Assembly: GCF_016907475.1 (NCBI RefSeq)
Contig: NZ_JAFBCA010000001.1
Span: forward strand, 3,534,001 to 3,598,000
Source of the DNA: Nocardioides cavernae
Lineage (GTDB): Bacteria; Actinomycetota; Actinomycetes; Propionibacteriales; Nocardioidaceae
DNA length: 64,000 nt
Direction of reading: 5' to 3'
A model generated the notes under the pieces. That model was not told where the DNA came from, did not search any database, and saw nothing but the letters and a program-made list of their open reading frames with translations. Of this stretch, positions 24,878-32,728 are shown piece after piece. Made by a program: the position numbers and the translations under genes. Numbering within the stretch: position 1 is the first letter of the stretch; each line of letters begins with the position of its first letter.

Positions 24878-25861
24878 TCAGTGGTGGGTGTGGGAGAAGG
24901 TCTTGATGGACAAGAAGTCGGCCGGGAGGTCGACGAAGATCCGGGTGATGGTGTCCTCGTCGATGCCGGCCTCCCGCAGGGCGGGGAGCAGCACCTCGAA
25001 GAGGTAGTTGACGGTGTGGCCCTTGACGCCGGGCCAGCCGAGCGGGCTGCAGTTGGCGTCGGCGGACGCGAGCACGCTGTCGACGAGCCCGTCGCGCAGG
25101 TAGCCCAGGAAGTGCTCGAGCCGCTCGGCGCGCGGCCGCCCCCAGAACGGCGGGTCAGGGAGCTCGAGGTCGTAGCCGAAGGTGTCGAAGCCGATGCGCC
25201 CGCCCTGCTCGGCGATCCAGCGGTCCCGCACCAGCCCCTGGCTGATGCCGTCGTCGGCGTGCCCGAAGAGGACCCGGTCGAGCGGCAGCCCCTCCTCGCC
25301 GAAGATCTCGATCGCGGGCTCGGCGTTGACGGCGAGGTGCGTGAAGATCGGTACGCCGGTGGCGAGCGCGGCGCGTGCGGCGGCGCGGTAGATGCGGAGG
25401 TCGAGCTCCTTCATCTGGAAGCCGCGGCTGACGCCGACCTTGATGATGCCGGCCTTCGCGCCGGTGCTGCCGATGCCGACGGTGGTCTCGTGGACGAACT
25501 GGTCGGCGAGGTAGTCGACGCTCGCGCGCTCGAAGAACGGCAACGCCGTGTCGCCGCCGACGAAGCCTGTCGAGGCGACGATGTGCACGCCGGTCTTCTC
25601 CGAGAGCGACTGGTAGTACGGGATGTCGCGGCCGTTGCAGATGCCGGTCGCGTCGACGAAGGTCGCGGCGCCGTAGGGCCGGCAGCTGTCGTGGAAGGCC
25701 CGCAGCTTGGGCACGGTCTCCTCGTAGCGCTGCTCGGGTGTCTTCCACCACTGGGTGTCGAGCTCGGAGCCGGGCATGCCGTAGCCGATGTGCTCGTGGA
25801 CGGCGACGAAGCCGAGCTCGGCGGCGGGGACCGCCCCGAGGACGGTGTTGACGCGGGCCAT
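24878..25861 (-). CDS. Phosphotriesterase-like hydrolase with complete metal site
   Basis: 327 aa. All binuclear-site residues are present: AVHEHI (His22, His24), Lys in GIIKVGVSRG, His in IFTHLAVN, His in LFGHADDG and Asp in LASADANC. Probably a lactonase or esterase of the PTE-like lactonase type. It lies 1 nt downstream of a paralogue that has lost these residues, and the two share the N-terminal pattern VLGxVPAxxLGxVAVHE. ATG at 25861. Confidence 0.87.
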   Translation of the reverse strand: MARVNTVLGAVPAAELGFVAVHEHIGYGMPGSELDTQWWKTPEQRYEETVPKLRAFHDSCRPYGAATFVDATGICNGRDIPYYQSLSEKTGVHIVASTGFVGGDTALPFFERASVDYLADQFVHETTVGIGSTGAKAGIIKVGVSRGFQMKELDLRIYRAAARAALATGVPIFTHLAVNAEPAIEIFGEEGLPLDRVLFGHADDGISQGLVRDRWIAEQGGRIGFDTFGYDLELPDPPFWGRPRAERLEHFLGYLRDGLVDSVLASADANCSPLGWPGVKGHTVNYLFEVLLPALREAGIDEDTITRIFVDLPADFLSIKTFSHTHH

Positions 25862-25862
25862 G

Positions 25863-26744
25863 TCAGTGCTCCTTCACGGTGAGCAGGTCGCGCGGGTTGG
25901 CGATGAGGACCTGCTGGACGAGCTCGGTCGGCAGGGCCGTGGCGAGCGGGGCGTACGTCGCCGGGGCGGCGTCGTGGCCGAAGGCGACGCCGACCCCGCC
26001 GGTGGCGAGCAGCACGCGCTCGGCGTGCCCCGCCTCGGCGAGCAGGACGACGTCCGCGGGGTCGGTGAGGACGACGTACGCACCGAGGTCGGCGACCTTG
26101 GCGGCCTGGTCACCGGCATCGGCGACCAGCAGGCGGGCGGCCGGCACGCCCTCGGCGAGGGCGACCTCGACCTCGACGACGGCGTCCGCACCGGCCCGGA
26201 AGGAGACGGGGACGCCGGTGGCGAGCGCAGCTCGAGCGGCACCGCGCAGCAGGCTCTCGTCGGTGGCCGTCATCCCGTCGCGAGTCGCTGCGGTGGCGAC
26301 CAGGCCGGCCGCCCCGCGACGCTCGACCCGCGGCACGACCATGCCCTCGGCGATCTCGCGGGTGAACATGTCGGCCCACTTGTCCGCCGGCCAGGGAGTC
26401 GGCGGGTTGGTCTGCGGGGTGAGGAAGTAGCCGCCGAGCAGCGACTCGGGCCCCTGGCCGGTCGAGGCGACGACGTGCACGCCCGTGGCCCGCGACAGCG
26501 ACTCGAGGAGCCGGACGTCGCGGCCGTGGAACATGCCGGTGCTGTCGACGACGGTGCCGCCACCGGCCTCGCGGAAGTCGACGAGCAGCGCGTGCAGCGA
26601 CTCGAACACCTCGGCCCGGTCGATCGTGATGTCGTGGGCGAACTGGGCCCCGGGCAGCACCGAGAGCAGGCCCTCGTGCACCGCGACGACCCCGAGGTCG
26701 TCTGCGGGGACGGGGCCCAGGACGGTGTGGGCGAGCTCGGTCAT
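25863..26744 (-). CDS. Degenerate phosphotriesterase-like protein (metal ligands lost)
   Basis: 293 aa, recognisably the same fold as its downstream neighbour, but the active site is dismantled: HEH is HEG (His23 kept, second His is Gly25), the Lys strand reads LVATAATRD, the two His strands read VSFRAGADA and LLVADAGDQ, and the Asp strand reads LATGGVGVA. The reading frame is intact, GAGG precedes the ATG at 26744, and codon use matches its neighbours, so it is not a pseudogene. It may be a non-catalytic partner or ligand sensor for the intact paralogue. First gene of the six-gene operon. Confidence 0.8.
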   Translation of the reverse strand: MTELAHTVLGPVPADDLGVVAVHEGLLSVLPGAQFAHDITIDRAEVFESLHALLVDFREAGGGTVVDSTGMFHGRDVRLLESLSRATGVHVVASTGQGPESLLGGYFLTPQTNPPTPWPADKWADMFTREIAEGMVVPRVERRGAAGLVATAATRDGMTATDESLLRGAARAALATGVPVSFRAGADAVVEVEVALAEGVPAARLLVADAGDQAAKVADLGAYVVLTDPADVVLLAEAGHAERVLLATGGVGVAFGHDAAPATYAPLATALPTELVQQVLIANPRDLLTVKEH

Positions 26745-26783
26745 GCGGAGCCTCACTGTGAAGGAATTCGGGTGTCGGGCGTC

Positions 26784-26813
26784 ACAGTAGGCATTCACTT
26801 TACAGCCTGTCAA
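26784..26813 (-). promoter_or_regulatory. Promoter and candidate TetR box for the PTE/esterase operon
   Basis: Minus strand: -35 TTGACA (26813-26808), 18-nt spacer, -10 TACTGT (26789-26784), about 40 nt before the ATG at 26744. The -35 overlaps a 22-bp box, plus strand 26792-26813 (CATTCACTTTACAGCCTGTC plus AA), of which 19 positions recur before the P450 gene at 27575-27596. Its right part TTTACA-GCC-TGTCAA is an imperfect palindrome and a plausible TetR site. Confidence 0.6.
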
Positions 26814-26863
26814 GCGACTGATCGTCACGATGTGTGGGTGGACGGACCCGTATGCTGCCGCGC

Positions 26864-27445
26864 ATGTCCTTGCGTGCCGCCCAGAAGCAGATGACGTACG
26901 ACCTCTTCCTCGAGAAGGCCCTCGAGCTCTTCGGCGAGCAGGGCTATGCGGCGACCACCGTCGACCACATCGCGCAGGCCGCGGGGTCGACCCGGACGAC
27001 CTTCTACCTGCACTTCTCGTCCAAGGCGGAGGTGATGGCTGCCCTGCTCGGCAAGGTCGACACGATCCTCACCTCGGCGGACGACCCCTCGCTGTCCGAG
27101 GTGGTCGAGTCAGGGTCGCGTGAGCTCATCCGCACCTGGATCGACCGCAAGTTCTCCCAGTGGGACGAGATCAAGCCCTACCTCACCGCGTCCTACCAGG
27201 CGACCCACGAGGCTGCGGTCCTCGAGCGCACCGAGAGCTGGTTCGAGCACGCGGTCGGCGAGATGACCCAGGGCCTCGAGCGGGCCGGCCGGTTCACCCC
27301 CGACGTCCGTCGCGCGCGGTGCGTGCTGGCCTTCGGCCAGCTCGAGTACCTCTCCCGGCGCTACTTCGCCACGGGCTGGAAGATCTCGCGCGCGGTCTAC
27401 CTCGAGGAGCTCACCGACTCCTGGGTCCACCTGCTGACGGACTGA
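26864..27445 (+). CDS. TetR-family regulator between the hydrolase and P450 operons
   Basis: 193 aa. N-terminal TetR HTH (about 12-58; TVDHIAQAAGSTRTTFYLHF) and an all-helical ligand domain. ATG at 26864 is supported by a -10-like TATGCT (26851-26856) 7 nt upstream, suggesting leaderless transcription; an in-frame ATG at 26852 is the alternative. It lies between two divergent catabolic operons whose promoters share a box, so it probably controls both and itself. Confidence 0.88.
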   Translation: MSLRAAQKQMTYDLFLEKALELFGEQGYAATTVDHIAQAAGSTRTTFYLHFSSKAEVMAALLGKVDTILTSADDPSLSEVVESGSRELIRTWIDRKFSQWDEIKPYLTASYQATHEAAVLERTESWFEHAVGEMTQGLERAGRFTPDVRRARCVLAFGQLEYLSRRYFATGWKISRAVYLEELTDSWVHLLTD

Positions 27446-27552
27446 CCCGGCCGGCCCCTCGACCCGATCGCCCCCTGGGGCGGTCGGGCGCTTCGGCGCG
27501 CTCGGACGCCGAAGGACTTCCAGCCACTCTGTGACCAATTTCAAACAACCTG

Positions 27553-27597
27553 TTGACATTTGTGACGGTTAGCACATTCACTTTGCATCATGTCAAC
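27553..27597 (+). promoter_or_regulatory. Promoter and candidate TetR box at the P450 start
   Basis: TTGACA at 27553-27558 can serve as -35, with a weak -10 ATTCAC at 27576-27581. The box at 27575-27596 differs from the 26792-26813 box at only three of 22 positions and overlaps the P450 start codon (27590). GTTGACAT (27552-27559) and ATGTCAAC (27590-27597) form an 8-bp perfect inverted repeat spaced by 30 nt. A bound repressor would cover the whole initiation region. Confidence 0.55.
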
Positions 27598-28768
27598 CGA
27601 AGCCCCCGCGACGAGTGATGCCGACCTCTTCTCCGACGAGGTCCTGCTCGACCCCTACCCGACCTACGAGGCACTCAGCGAGACCGCCGGAGTGGTCCAC
27701 CTGCCGGCGAACGACGTCTACGCGCTCACCCGGTACGACGTCATCCGCGACGCCCTGGCCGACACCGAGACGTTCTCGTCGTCCTCGATCGGCTTCAACC
27801 CGATGGTCAACGAGGCGCTGCAGGGCACGTCCCTCGCCTCGGACCCGCCGGTGCACACCCAGCTGCGCGCGACCCTGAGCGCCAACCTCACGCCGCGGGC
27901 GCTGCGCGGGCTCAAGGGCCAGATCGAGGAGAAGGCCGACACCCTCGTCGCCGAGCTCGTCGAGACGGGGTCGTTCGAAGCCATCGACCAGCTCGGCCGG
28001 GTCTTCCCGATCCAGGTCGTCGCCGACCTGATCGGCTTCCAGGACGACGTCCGCGCGACCATGCTCCGCTGGGGCCAGGCCGCGATGGAGGTCATCGGCC
28101 CCCTGAACCAGCGCACGGTCGAGAACTTCCCGATCGCCGGCGAGCTCTACGGCTGGTGCTCGCAGGTCACCGCCGAGGACCTCGCCCCCGGGTCCGTCGG
28201 TCGCGGCATCTTCGACGCCGAGGCGCGCGGGGACATCCCCGCGGGCGCGGCCGGCCACATCATCCACCAGTACCTCGGCGCCGGCGTGGACACGACCGTC
28301 GCCGCCATCGGCAACATCGTCGCCCTCTTCGCCGCGCACCCCGACCAGCTCGCCCTGGTGCGCAAGGACCACGCGCTCGTGGGCTCGGCGTTCAACGAGG
28401 TGCTCCGCTACTGGGCGCCCGTCCACGCCTGGGGACGCCGAGTGACCCGCGACGTCGAGGTCGACGGCACCCTCGTGCCGGCCGGCTCGCAGGTCGCGAT
28501 CCTCTTCGGGGCCGGCAACCGCGACCCGCGCCACTACGACGCAGCCGACGAGTTCCTCGTCGAGCGCAACCCGGTCGACCACCTCTCCTTCGGCTACGGC
28601 CCGCACGGCTGCGCCGGCCAGGGGCTCGCCCGGCTCGAGGCCCACGCGATCATCACCTCCCTCGCGAAGCGGGTCGACCGCCTCGTCGTCGGCGAGGCGA
28701 CCCGCGTGCCGAGCAACATCACCCGGAGCATCGACGCGCTCCCCGTCCTCGAGGTGGTGCCCGCATGA
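27590..28768 (+). CDS. Cytochrome P450 monooxygenase
   Basis: 392 aa class I bacterial P450. I-helix oxygen-activation motif GAGVDTT (about residue 226), K-helix ExxR as EVLR, and haem loop FGYGPHGCAGQ with Cys341 as iron ligand. It is coupled by ATGA overlaps to a ferredoxin and a ferredoxin reductase, giving a complete electron chain, then to an importer. P450s in this arrangement commonly hydroxylate or O-demethylate aromatic acids or terpenoids; the substrate here is unknown. ATG at 27590. Confidence 0.94.
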   Translation: MSTEAPATSDADLFSDEVLLDPYPTYEALSETAGVVHLPANDVYALTRYDVIRDALADTETFSSSSIGFNPMVNEALQGTSLASDPPVHTQLRATLSANLTPRALRGLKGQIEEKADTLVAELVETGSFEAIDQLGRVFPIQVVADLIGFQDDVRATMLRWGQAAMEVIGPLNQRTVENFPIAGELYGWCSQVTAEDLAPGSVGRGIFDAEARGDIPAGAAGHIIHQYLGAGVDTTVAAIGNIVALFAAHPDQLALVRKDHALVGSAFNEVLRYWAPVHAWGRRVTRDVEVDGTLVPAGSQVAILFGAGNRDPRHYDAADEFLVERNPVDHLSFGYGPHGCAGQGLARLEAHAIITSLAKRVDRLVVGEATRVPSNITRSIDALPVLEVVPA

Positions 28769-28968
28769 GCACCCTGACGATCGCCCTCGACCGCCCCCGC
28801 TGCGAGGGCCACGGCCTGTGCGAGGAGGAAGCCCCTCAGCTGATGCACCTCGACGACGAGGGTGACCTCGTGCTCGACACGGCCGAGGTCACCGACGGCA
28901 GCCCCGAGGCCGCCGCTGCGAGCGCCGCGGTGCGCGTCTGCCCCGTCGCGGCGCTCAGGCTGGCATGA
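28765..28968 (+). CDS. P450-associated [3Fe-4S]-type ferredoxin
   Basis: 67 aa. Cluster motif CEGHGLC (Cys, His at the position of the second Cys, Cys) and a distal CPVAAL. The His substitution is usual for single-cluster ferredoxins that feed actinobacterial P450s and tunes redox potential. ATGA overlaps on both sides tie it to the P450 and the reductase. Confidence 0.92.
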   Translation: MSTLTIALDRPRCEGHGLCEEEAPQLMHLDDEGDLVLDTAEVTDGSPEAAAASAAVRVCPVAALRLA

Positions 28969-30113
28969 CCACCGCGCGTCGCATCGTCGTCGTCGGCCAC
29001 GGCATCGCCGGCGTCACCGCGGCCGACCAGCTCCGGGCCGAGGGGTACGACGGTGAGCTGACGCTGGTCGGCGACGAGCCGCGCGCGGCGTACAGCCGGC
29101 CGGCGCTGTCCAAGGCACTGCTCCGCGACTCCGACGAGCTCACCGCCCACGAGCTGCCGCCGTCGACCCACGACGCCACGGAGCTGCGCGGCGTCGCGGC
29201 GGTCGGCCTCGATCCCGTGGCCCGGACCGTGCTGCTCGACGACGGGCAGCGACTGTCGTACGACGGCCTGGTGCTCGCCACGGGTTGCCGGGCCCGGCGG
29301 CTCGGCGGACCGGACCAGGGGACCACCGAGATCACCCTGCGCACGCTCGACGACGCCTGGCGGCTGCGGGCCGGCGTGGCCACCCGCCCCGACGTCGTCG
29401 TCGTGGGTGGCGGCCCGCTCGGCATGGAGATCGCCTCCTCCTGCCTCGACCACGGGTGCGCCGTCACGCTCGTCTCGCAGGGTCCACCGTTGCGGGCTCA
29501 GCTCGGGCCCCATCTGTCCGGGCTCTTCCTCGCCGCGTCGCGGTCGCGCGGACTGCGTGTCGTGGAGACCGGTGGCGCCCGACTCGAGGGCGACGCCGGC
29601 ACCACCCGTGTCGTGCTCGCCGACGGCACGCGTCTCGAGGCCGGCCTGGTCGTCACGGCCGTGGGCGACCTCCCCAACGTCGAGTGGCTCGCCGGCAGCG
29701 GGCTGCTCACCGACGGCGTCCTCCTCGCGGACGCGTGGGGCCGGGTGCGGCCGGGCATCGTGACCGCGGGTGACGTCGCCACCGTGCCAACTCCCTTGGG
29801 CCTGCGACGCGTCCCGCTGTGGAGCTCGGCGATCGACCAGGGCCGCGCGGCTGCCACCGCACTGCTCCGCGCAGACGCGCCGCGGCCCGAGCACCGGCCG
29901 TACTTCTGGACCGAGCAGTTCGGACTGTCGTTGAAGGCCGTCGGCCACCTGCCGTTCGCCGGTGCCCCCGAGCTGGTCGACGGCGACCCTGCCGAGGACC
30001 GCCACGTCCTGCGCTGGGACGGCGACGGCGCCGGTCCCGCGGCGGCCGCGATCAACGTCCGGATCCCGATTCCCCGGCTGCGCCGGCTGTGCGAGCCGGT
30101 GGTGACCGCGTGA
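28965..30113 (+). CDS. NAD(P)H-dependent ferredoxin reductase (FAD)
   Basis: 382 aa pyridine-nucleotide-disulphide-type oxidoreductase: FAD motif IVVVGHGIAGVTAADQL, NAD(P) motif VVVVGGGPLGMEIASS (about residue 147) and C-terminal FAD segment VTAGDVATVPTPLG. Passes electrons from NAD(P)H to the adjacent ferredoxin for the P450. ATG at 28965 overlaps the ferredoxin stop; its own stop overlaps the ABC ATPase start. Confidence 0.92.
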   Translation: MTTARRIVVVGHGIAGVTAADQLRAEGYDGELTLVGDEPRAAYSRPALSKALLRDSDELTAHELPPSTHDATELRGVAAVGLDPVARTVLLDDGQRLSYDGLVLATGCRARRLGGPDQGTTEITLRTLDDAWRLRAGVATRPDVVVVGGGPLGMEIASSCLDHGCAVTLVSQGPPLRAQLGPHLSGLFLAASRSRGLRVVETGGARLEGDAGTTRVVLADGTRLEAGLVVTAVGDLPNVEWLAGSGLLTDGVLLADAWGRVRPGIVTAGDVATVPTPLGLRRVPLWSSAIDQGRAAATALLRADAPRPEHRPYFWTEQFGLSLKAVGHLPFAGAPELVDGDPAEDRHVLRWDGDGAGPAAAAINVRIPIPRLRRLCEPVVTA

Positions 30114-31654
30114 CCGCGCCGGCACCGCGCCTCGAGGTGCGCGGGCTCTCCAAGACCTTCGCGGGCGTGACCGTGCTCGAGGACGCCGGGCTCACGCTCG
30201 CCCCCGGTGAGATCCATGCCCTCGTCGGCCAGAACGGCTCGGGCAAGTCGACGCTGATCAAGCTGGTGAGCGGCGTGCACCGCGCGGACCCGGGCGGCGA
30301 GATCCGCGTGGACGGCGAGCTCGTCGGCCCACCCGTCGACCCGGGCGCCCTGCACCACCAGGGCCTCGCCTTCGTGCACCAGGACCTCGGCCTCGTGGCC
30401 GACCTGACGGTCCGGGAGAACGTCCGCGTCGGGCACAGCTCCGCGCACCGCTTCACCCGCGCCGTCGACACCGCGGTCGACCGTGAGGCCGTGCGCCGGA
30501 CCTACGAATTCCTCGGGCTCGACATCGACCCGGAGGCACGCGTCTCCTCCCTCACACCGAGCGAGCGGGTGTCGGTCGCCGTGGCCCGGGCCCTCCAGGA
30601 CCGCGAGGAGGGCAGTGGCGTCATCGTCTTCGACGAGTCGTCGAGGGCGATCCCGCCGGAGGCGTTGCCGGCCTTCTACGACGTGGTCCGGTTCCTCGCC
30701 TCGCACGGCACGTCGGTGCTGTTCGTGAGCCACGACCTCAAGGAGGTCCTGGGTCTGGCGCACCGGGTGACGGCACTGCGCAACGGTCGCGTGATCGAGA
30801 CCGGTGTGCCGGTCGCGGAGCTCGACGAGGCCGCACTCACGCGGCTGGTGCTGGGCCGCGACGGCGCCCCCGCCGACCTCGTTGCGGAGTACCCCTACCG
30901 TCCGCTCGACGGCACCGTCGAGCTGCGCGGCGTGCGCGGCGGGCGGGTCCGCGACGTGAGCGCAACCCTTCGCCGCGGCGAGGTCGTCGGGGTCACCGGC
31001 ACCATCGACTCGGGGATCCTCGACCTGCCCGCGCTCCTCGGCGGAGCGACCCCGGCGCACGGCACGGTCACGGTCGGTCGGCTGAGCGTCGACCTCGCTC
31101 GCGGTCGGGTGCGTGACCTGCTCCGACTCGGCGTCGTCCTGATCCCGCAGGACCGCCACGGCCTCGGGCTCGCGACGGAGCTGACCGTCGAGGAGAACAT
31201 CACCATCCCCCACGTCCGCCGTCGTGGGCGGCCCTGGTCGCTCGGCAGCCGCTGGCGCCGCGAGACGACCGACACCCTCCTCGAGCGGTACGACGTACGT
31301 CCGCGCAACCGCGACCACGTCGTCGCCGCGCTGAGCGGCGGCAACCAGCAGAAGGTGCTGTTCGCGAAGTGGCTCGTCGCCGAGCCGGCGCTGCTCACCC
31401 TCGAGGAGCCCACCCAGGCCGTCGACGTCGGCGCCCGCGCCGCCCTCCTCGAGGCGACACGGAAGGCCGCTCAGGGCGGCACCGCCGTCCTCCTCGTCTC
31501 GTCGGAGGTCGAGGACCTCGCCGCCGTGTGCGACCGGTTGCTCGTCCTCGAGGACGGGGTCGTCGCGTGCGACCTGACCGGCCCCTTCACCCCCGAGTCC
31601 GTCCTCGACGCGACCTTCACCCGCTCCCGCGCCACCTCCGGAGGACCCCGATGA
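30110..31654 (+). CDS. Sugar-type (CUT2/RbsA-like) ABC transporter ATPase, two NBDs
   Basis: 514 aa with tandem nucleotide-binding domains. NBD1: Walker A GQNGSGKST (about residue 40), signature region SLTPSERVSVAVARAL in place of LSGGQ, Walker B VIVFDESS, switch His in LFVSHDL. NBD2: no GK[ST] Walker A (TGTIDSGILDL), intact signature LSGGNQQK and Walker B LLTLEEPTQAVD. GTG at 30110 overlaps the reductase stop. Despite the sugar-transporter family, the coupling to a P450 operon suggests import of that pathway's substrate. Confidence 0.9.
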   Translation: MTAPAPRLEVRGLSKTFAGVTVLEDAGLTLAPGEIHALVGQNGSGKSTLIKLVSGVHRADPGGEIRVDGELVGPPVDPGALHHQGLAFVHQDLGLVADLTVRENVRVGHSSAHRFTRAVDTAVDREAVRRTYEFLGLDIDPEARVSSLTPSERVSVAVARALQDREEGSGVIVFDESSRAIPPEALPAFYDVVRFLASHGTSVLFVSHDLKEVLGLAHRVTALRNGRVIETGVPVAELDEAALTRLVLGRDGAPADLVAEYPYRPLDGTVELRGVRGGRVRDVSATLRRGEVVGVTGTIDSGILDLPALLGGATPAHGTVTVGRLSVDLARGRVRDLLRLGVVLIPQDRHGLGLATELTVEENITIPHVRRRGRPWSLGSRWRRETTDTLLERYDVRPRNRDHVVAALSGGNQQKVLFAKWLVAEPALLTLEEPTQAVDVGARAALLEATRKAAQGGTAVLLVSSEVEDLAAVCDRLLVLEDGVVACDLTGPFTPESVLDATFTRSRATSGGPR

Positions 31655-32661
31655 GCACCAGCACCGACACGTCGAGCACCACGGCGCCGCCGCTGGCGAC
31701 CGCACCGCCCGAGCGGCGCCGCTTCGCGGCGGGCGCCCTCGTCCGCCGGTCGAGCCTGGTCGTGCTGTGGCTCGTGATGGCGGTGGTGTTCTTCGCGCTC
31801 GCCGACGTCCCGCTCGGCAACTTCCTCCAGGGGATCTTCGCCCGGCAGACCCCGCTCGTCCTCCTCGGGCTCGCGGTCGTGATCACCATGGCCGTCGGAG
31901 AGTTCGACCTGTCGTTCCCCTCGGTGTACGCCCTGTCCGGCGCCGCGGTGTCCTCGCTGGTCGTGCTGCACGGATGGTCGTTCGGCGCGGCTGCGCTGGC
32001 CGCGGTCGTGCTGGCCGTGCTGGTGGGTGCGCTGAACGCCCTGCTCGTGGTCCGCGCAGGGATCAACTCGGTGATCGTCACCCTCGGCGTCGGCAGCGTG
32101 GCGCTGGGACTGGGCGGCTGGATCTCGCAGGAGACCACCATCAGCGGCCTGGACTTCGCGCTGTCCAACCTCGCGCTCGCACGGGTGGCCGGGCTCCCGC
32201 TCGTCTTCTGGTACGGAGTCGTGCTGGTCGCGGTGGCGGCGTACGTCATGGCCGCCACTCCCCTGGGTCGCCACATCCTCTTCGTCGGGTCGAACCGCGA
32301 CGTGGCGCGCCTGGCCGGCATCCGCGTCACCCGCATCCGCGTCGGCGCGTGGCTCACCTCGGCGCTCCTGTGCGGCGTGGCGGGCGTGGTCACCGCGGCC
32401 GGGCTGGGCGGCTTCAACGCGACGTCCGCCCGCGAGTACTTCCTGCCCGCCTTCGCCAGCGTCTTCCTCGGGACCGTCGCCGTCGTGCCGGGCCGCTTCA
32501 ACCCGATCGGGATGTTCGTCGCCGTCTACTTCCTCATCACCGGCGTCTTCGGCCTCCAGCTCCTGGGCTACCAGGGCTGGGTCACCGACGTCTTCTACGG
32601 CGGCGTCCTCGTGATCGCCGTCGCCGCCTCGGCCTGCGTGCAGCGGCGCGTCCGCAGCTGA
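31651..32661 (+). CDS. CUT2-type ABC transporter permease
   Basis: 336 aa, about 8-10 membrane segments after a 30-residue Thr/Pro/Ala-rich cytoplasmic N-terminus. Family features include MAVGEFDLSFPSVYALSGA, GINSVIVTLGVGSVALG and FVGSNRDVARLAGIRV, typical of RbsC-like permeases. ATG at 31651 overlaps the ATPase stop (ATGA). Confidence 0.91.
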   Translation: MSTSTDTSSTTAPPLATAPPERRRFAAGALVRRSSLVVLWLVMAVVFFALADVPLGNFLQGIFARQTPLVLLGLAVVITMAVGEFDLSFPSVYALSGAAVSSLVVLHGWSFGAAALAAVVLAVLVGALNALLVVRAGINSVIVTLGVGSVALGLGGWISQETTISGLDFALSNLALARVAGLPLVFWYGVVLVAVAAYVMAATPLGRHILFVGSNRDVARLAGIRVTRIRVGAWLTSALLCGVAGVVTAAGLGGFNATSAREYFLPAFASVFLGTVAVVPGRFNPIGMFVAVYFLITGVFGLQLLGYQGWVTDVFYGGVLVIAVAASACVQRRVRS

Positions 32662-32728
32662 CCCACCCGCCGTACCTGTCTCGGACCCACACCCATCCAC
32701 TGCTCCACCCGAGAATCGGAGAACCCCC

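Noticed and set aside
30995-31060. Missing Walker A in the second NBD of the ABC ATPase read as gene decay
   Set aside because: RbsA-type transporters commonly have a degenerate Walker A in the second domain, and the signature and Walker B are present.
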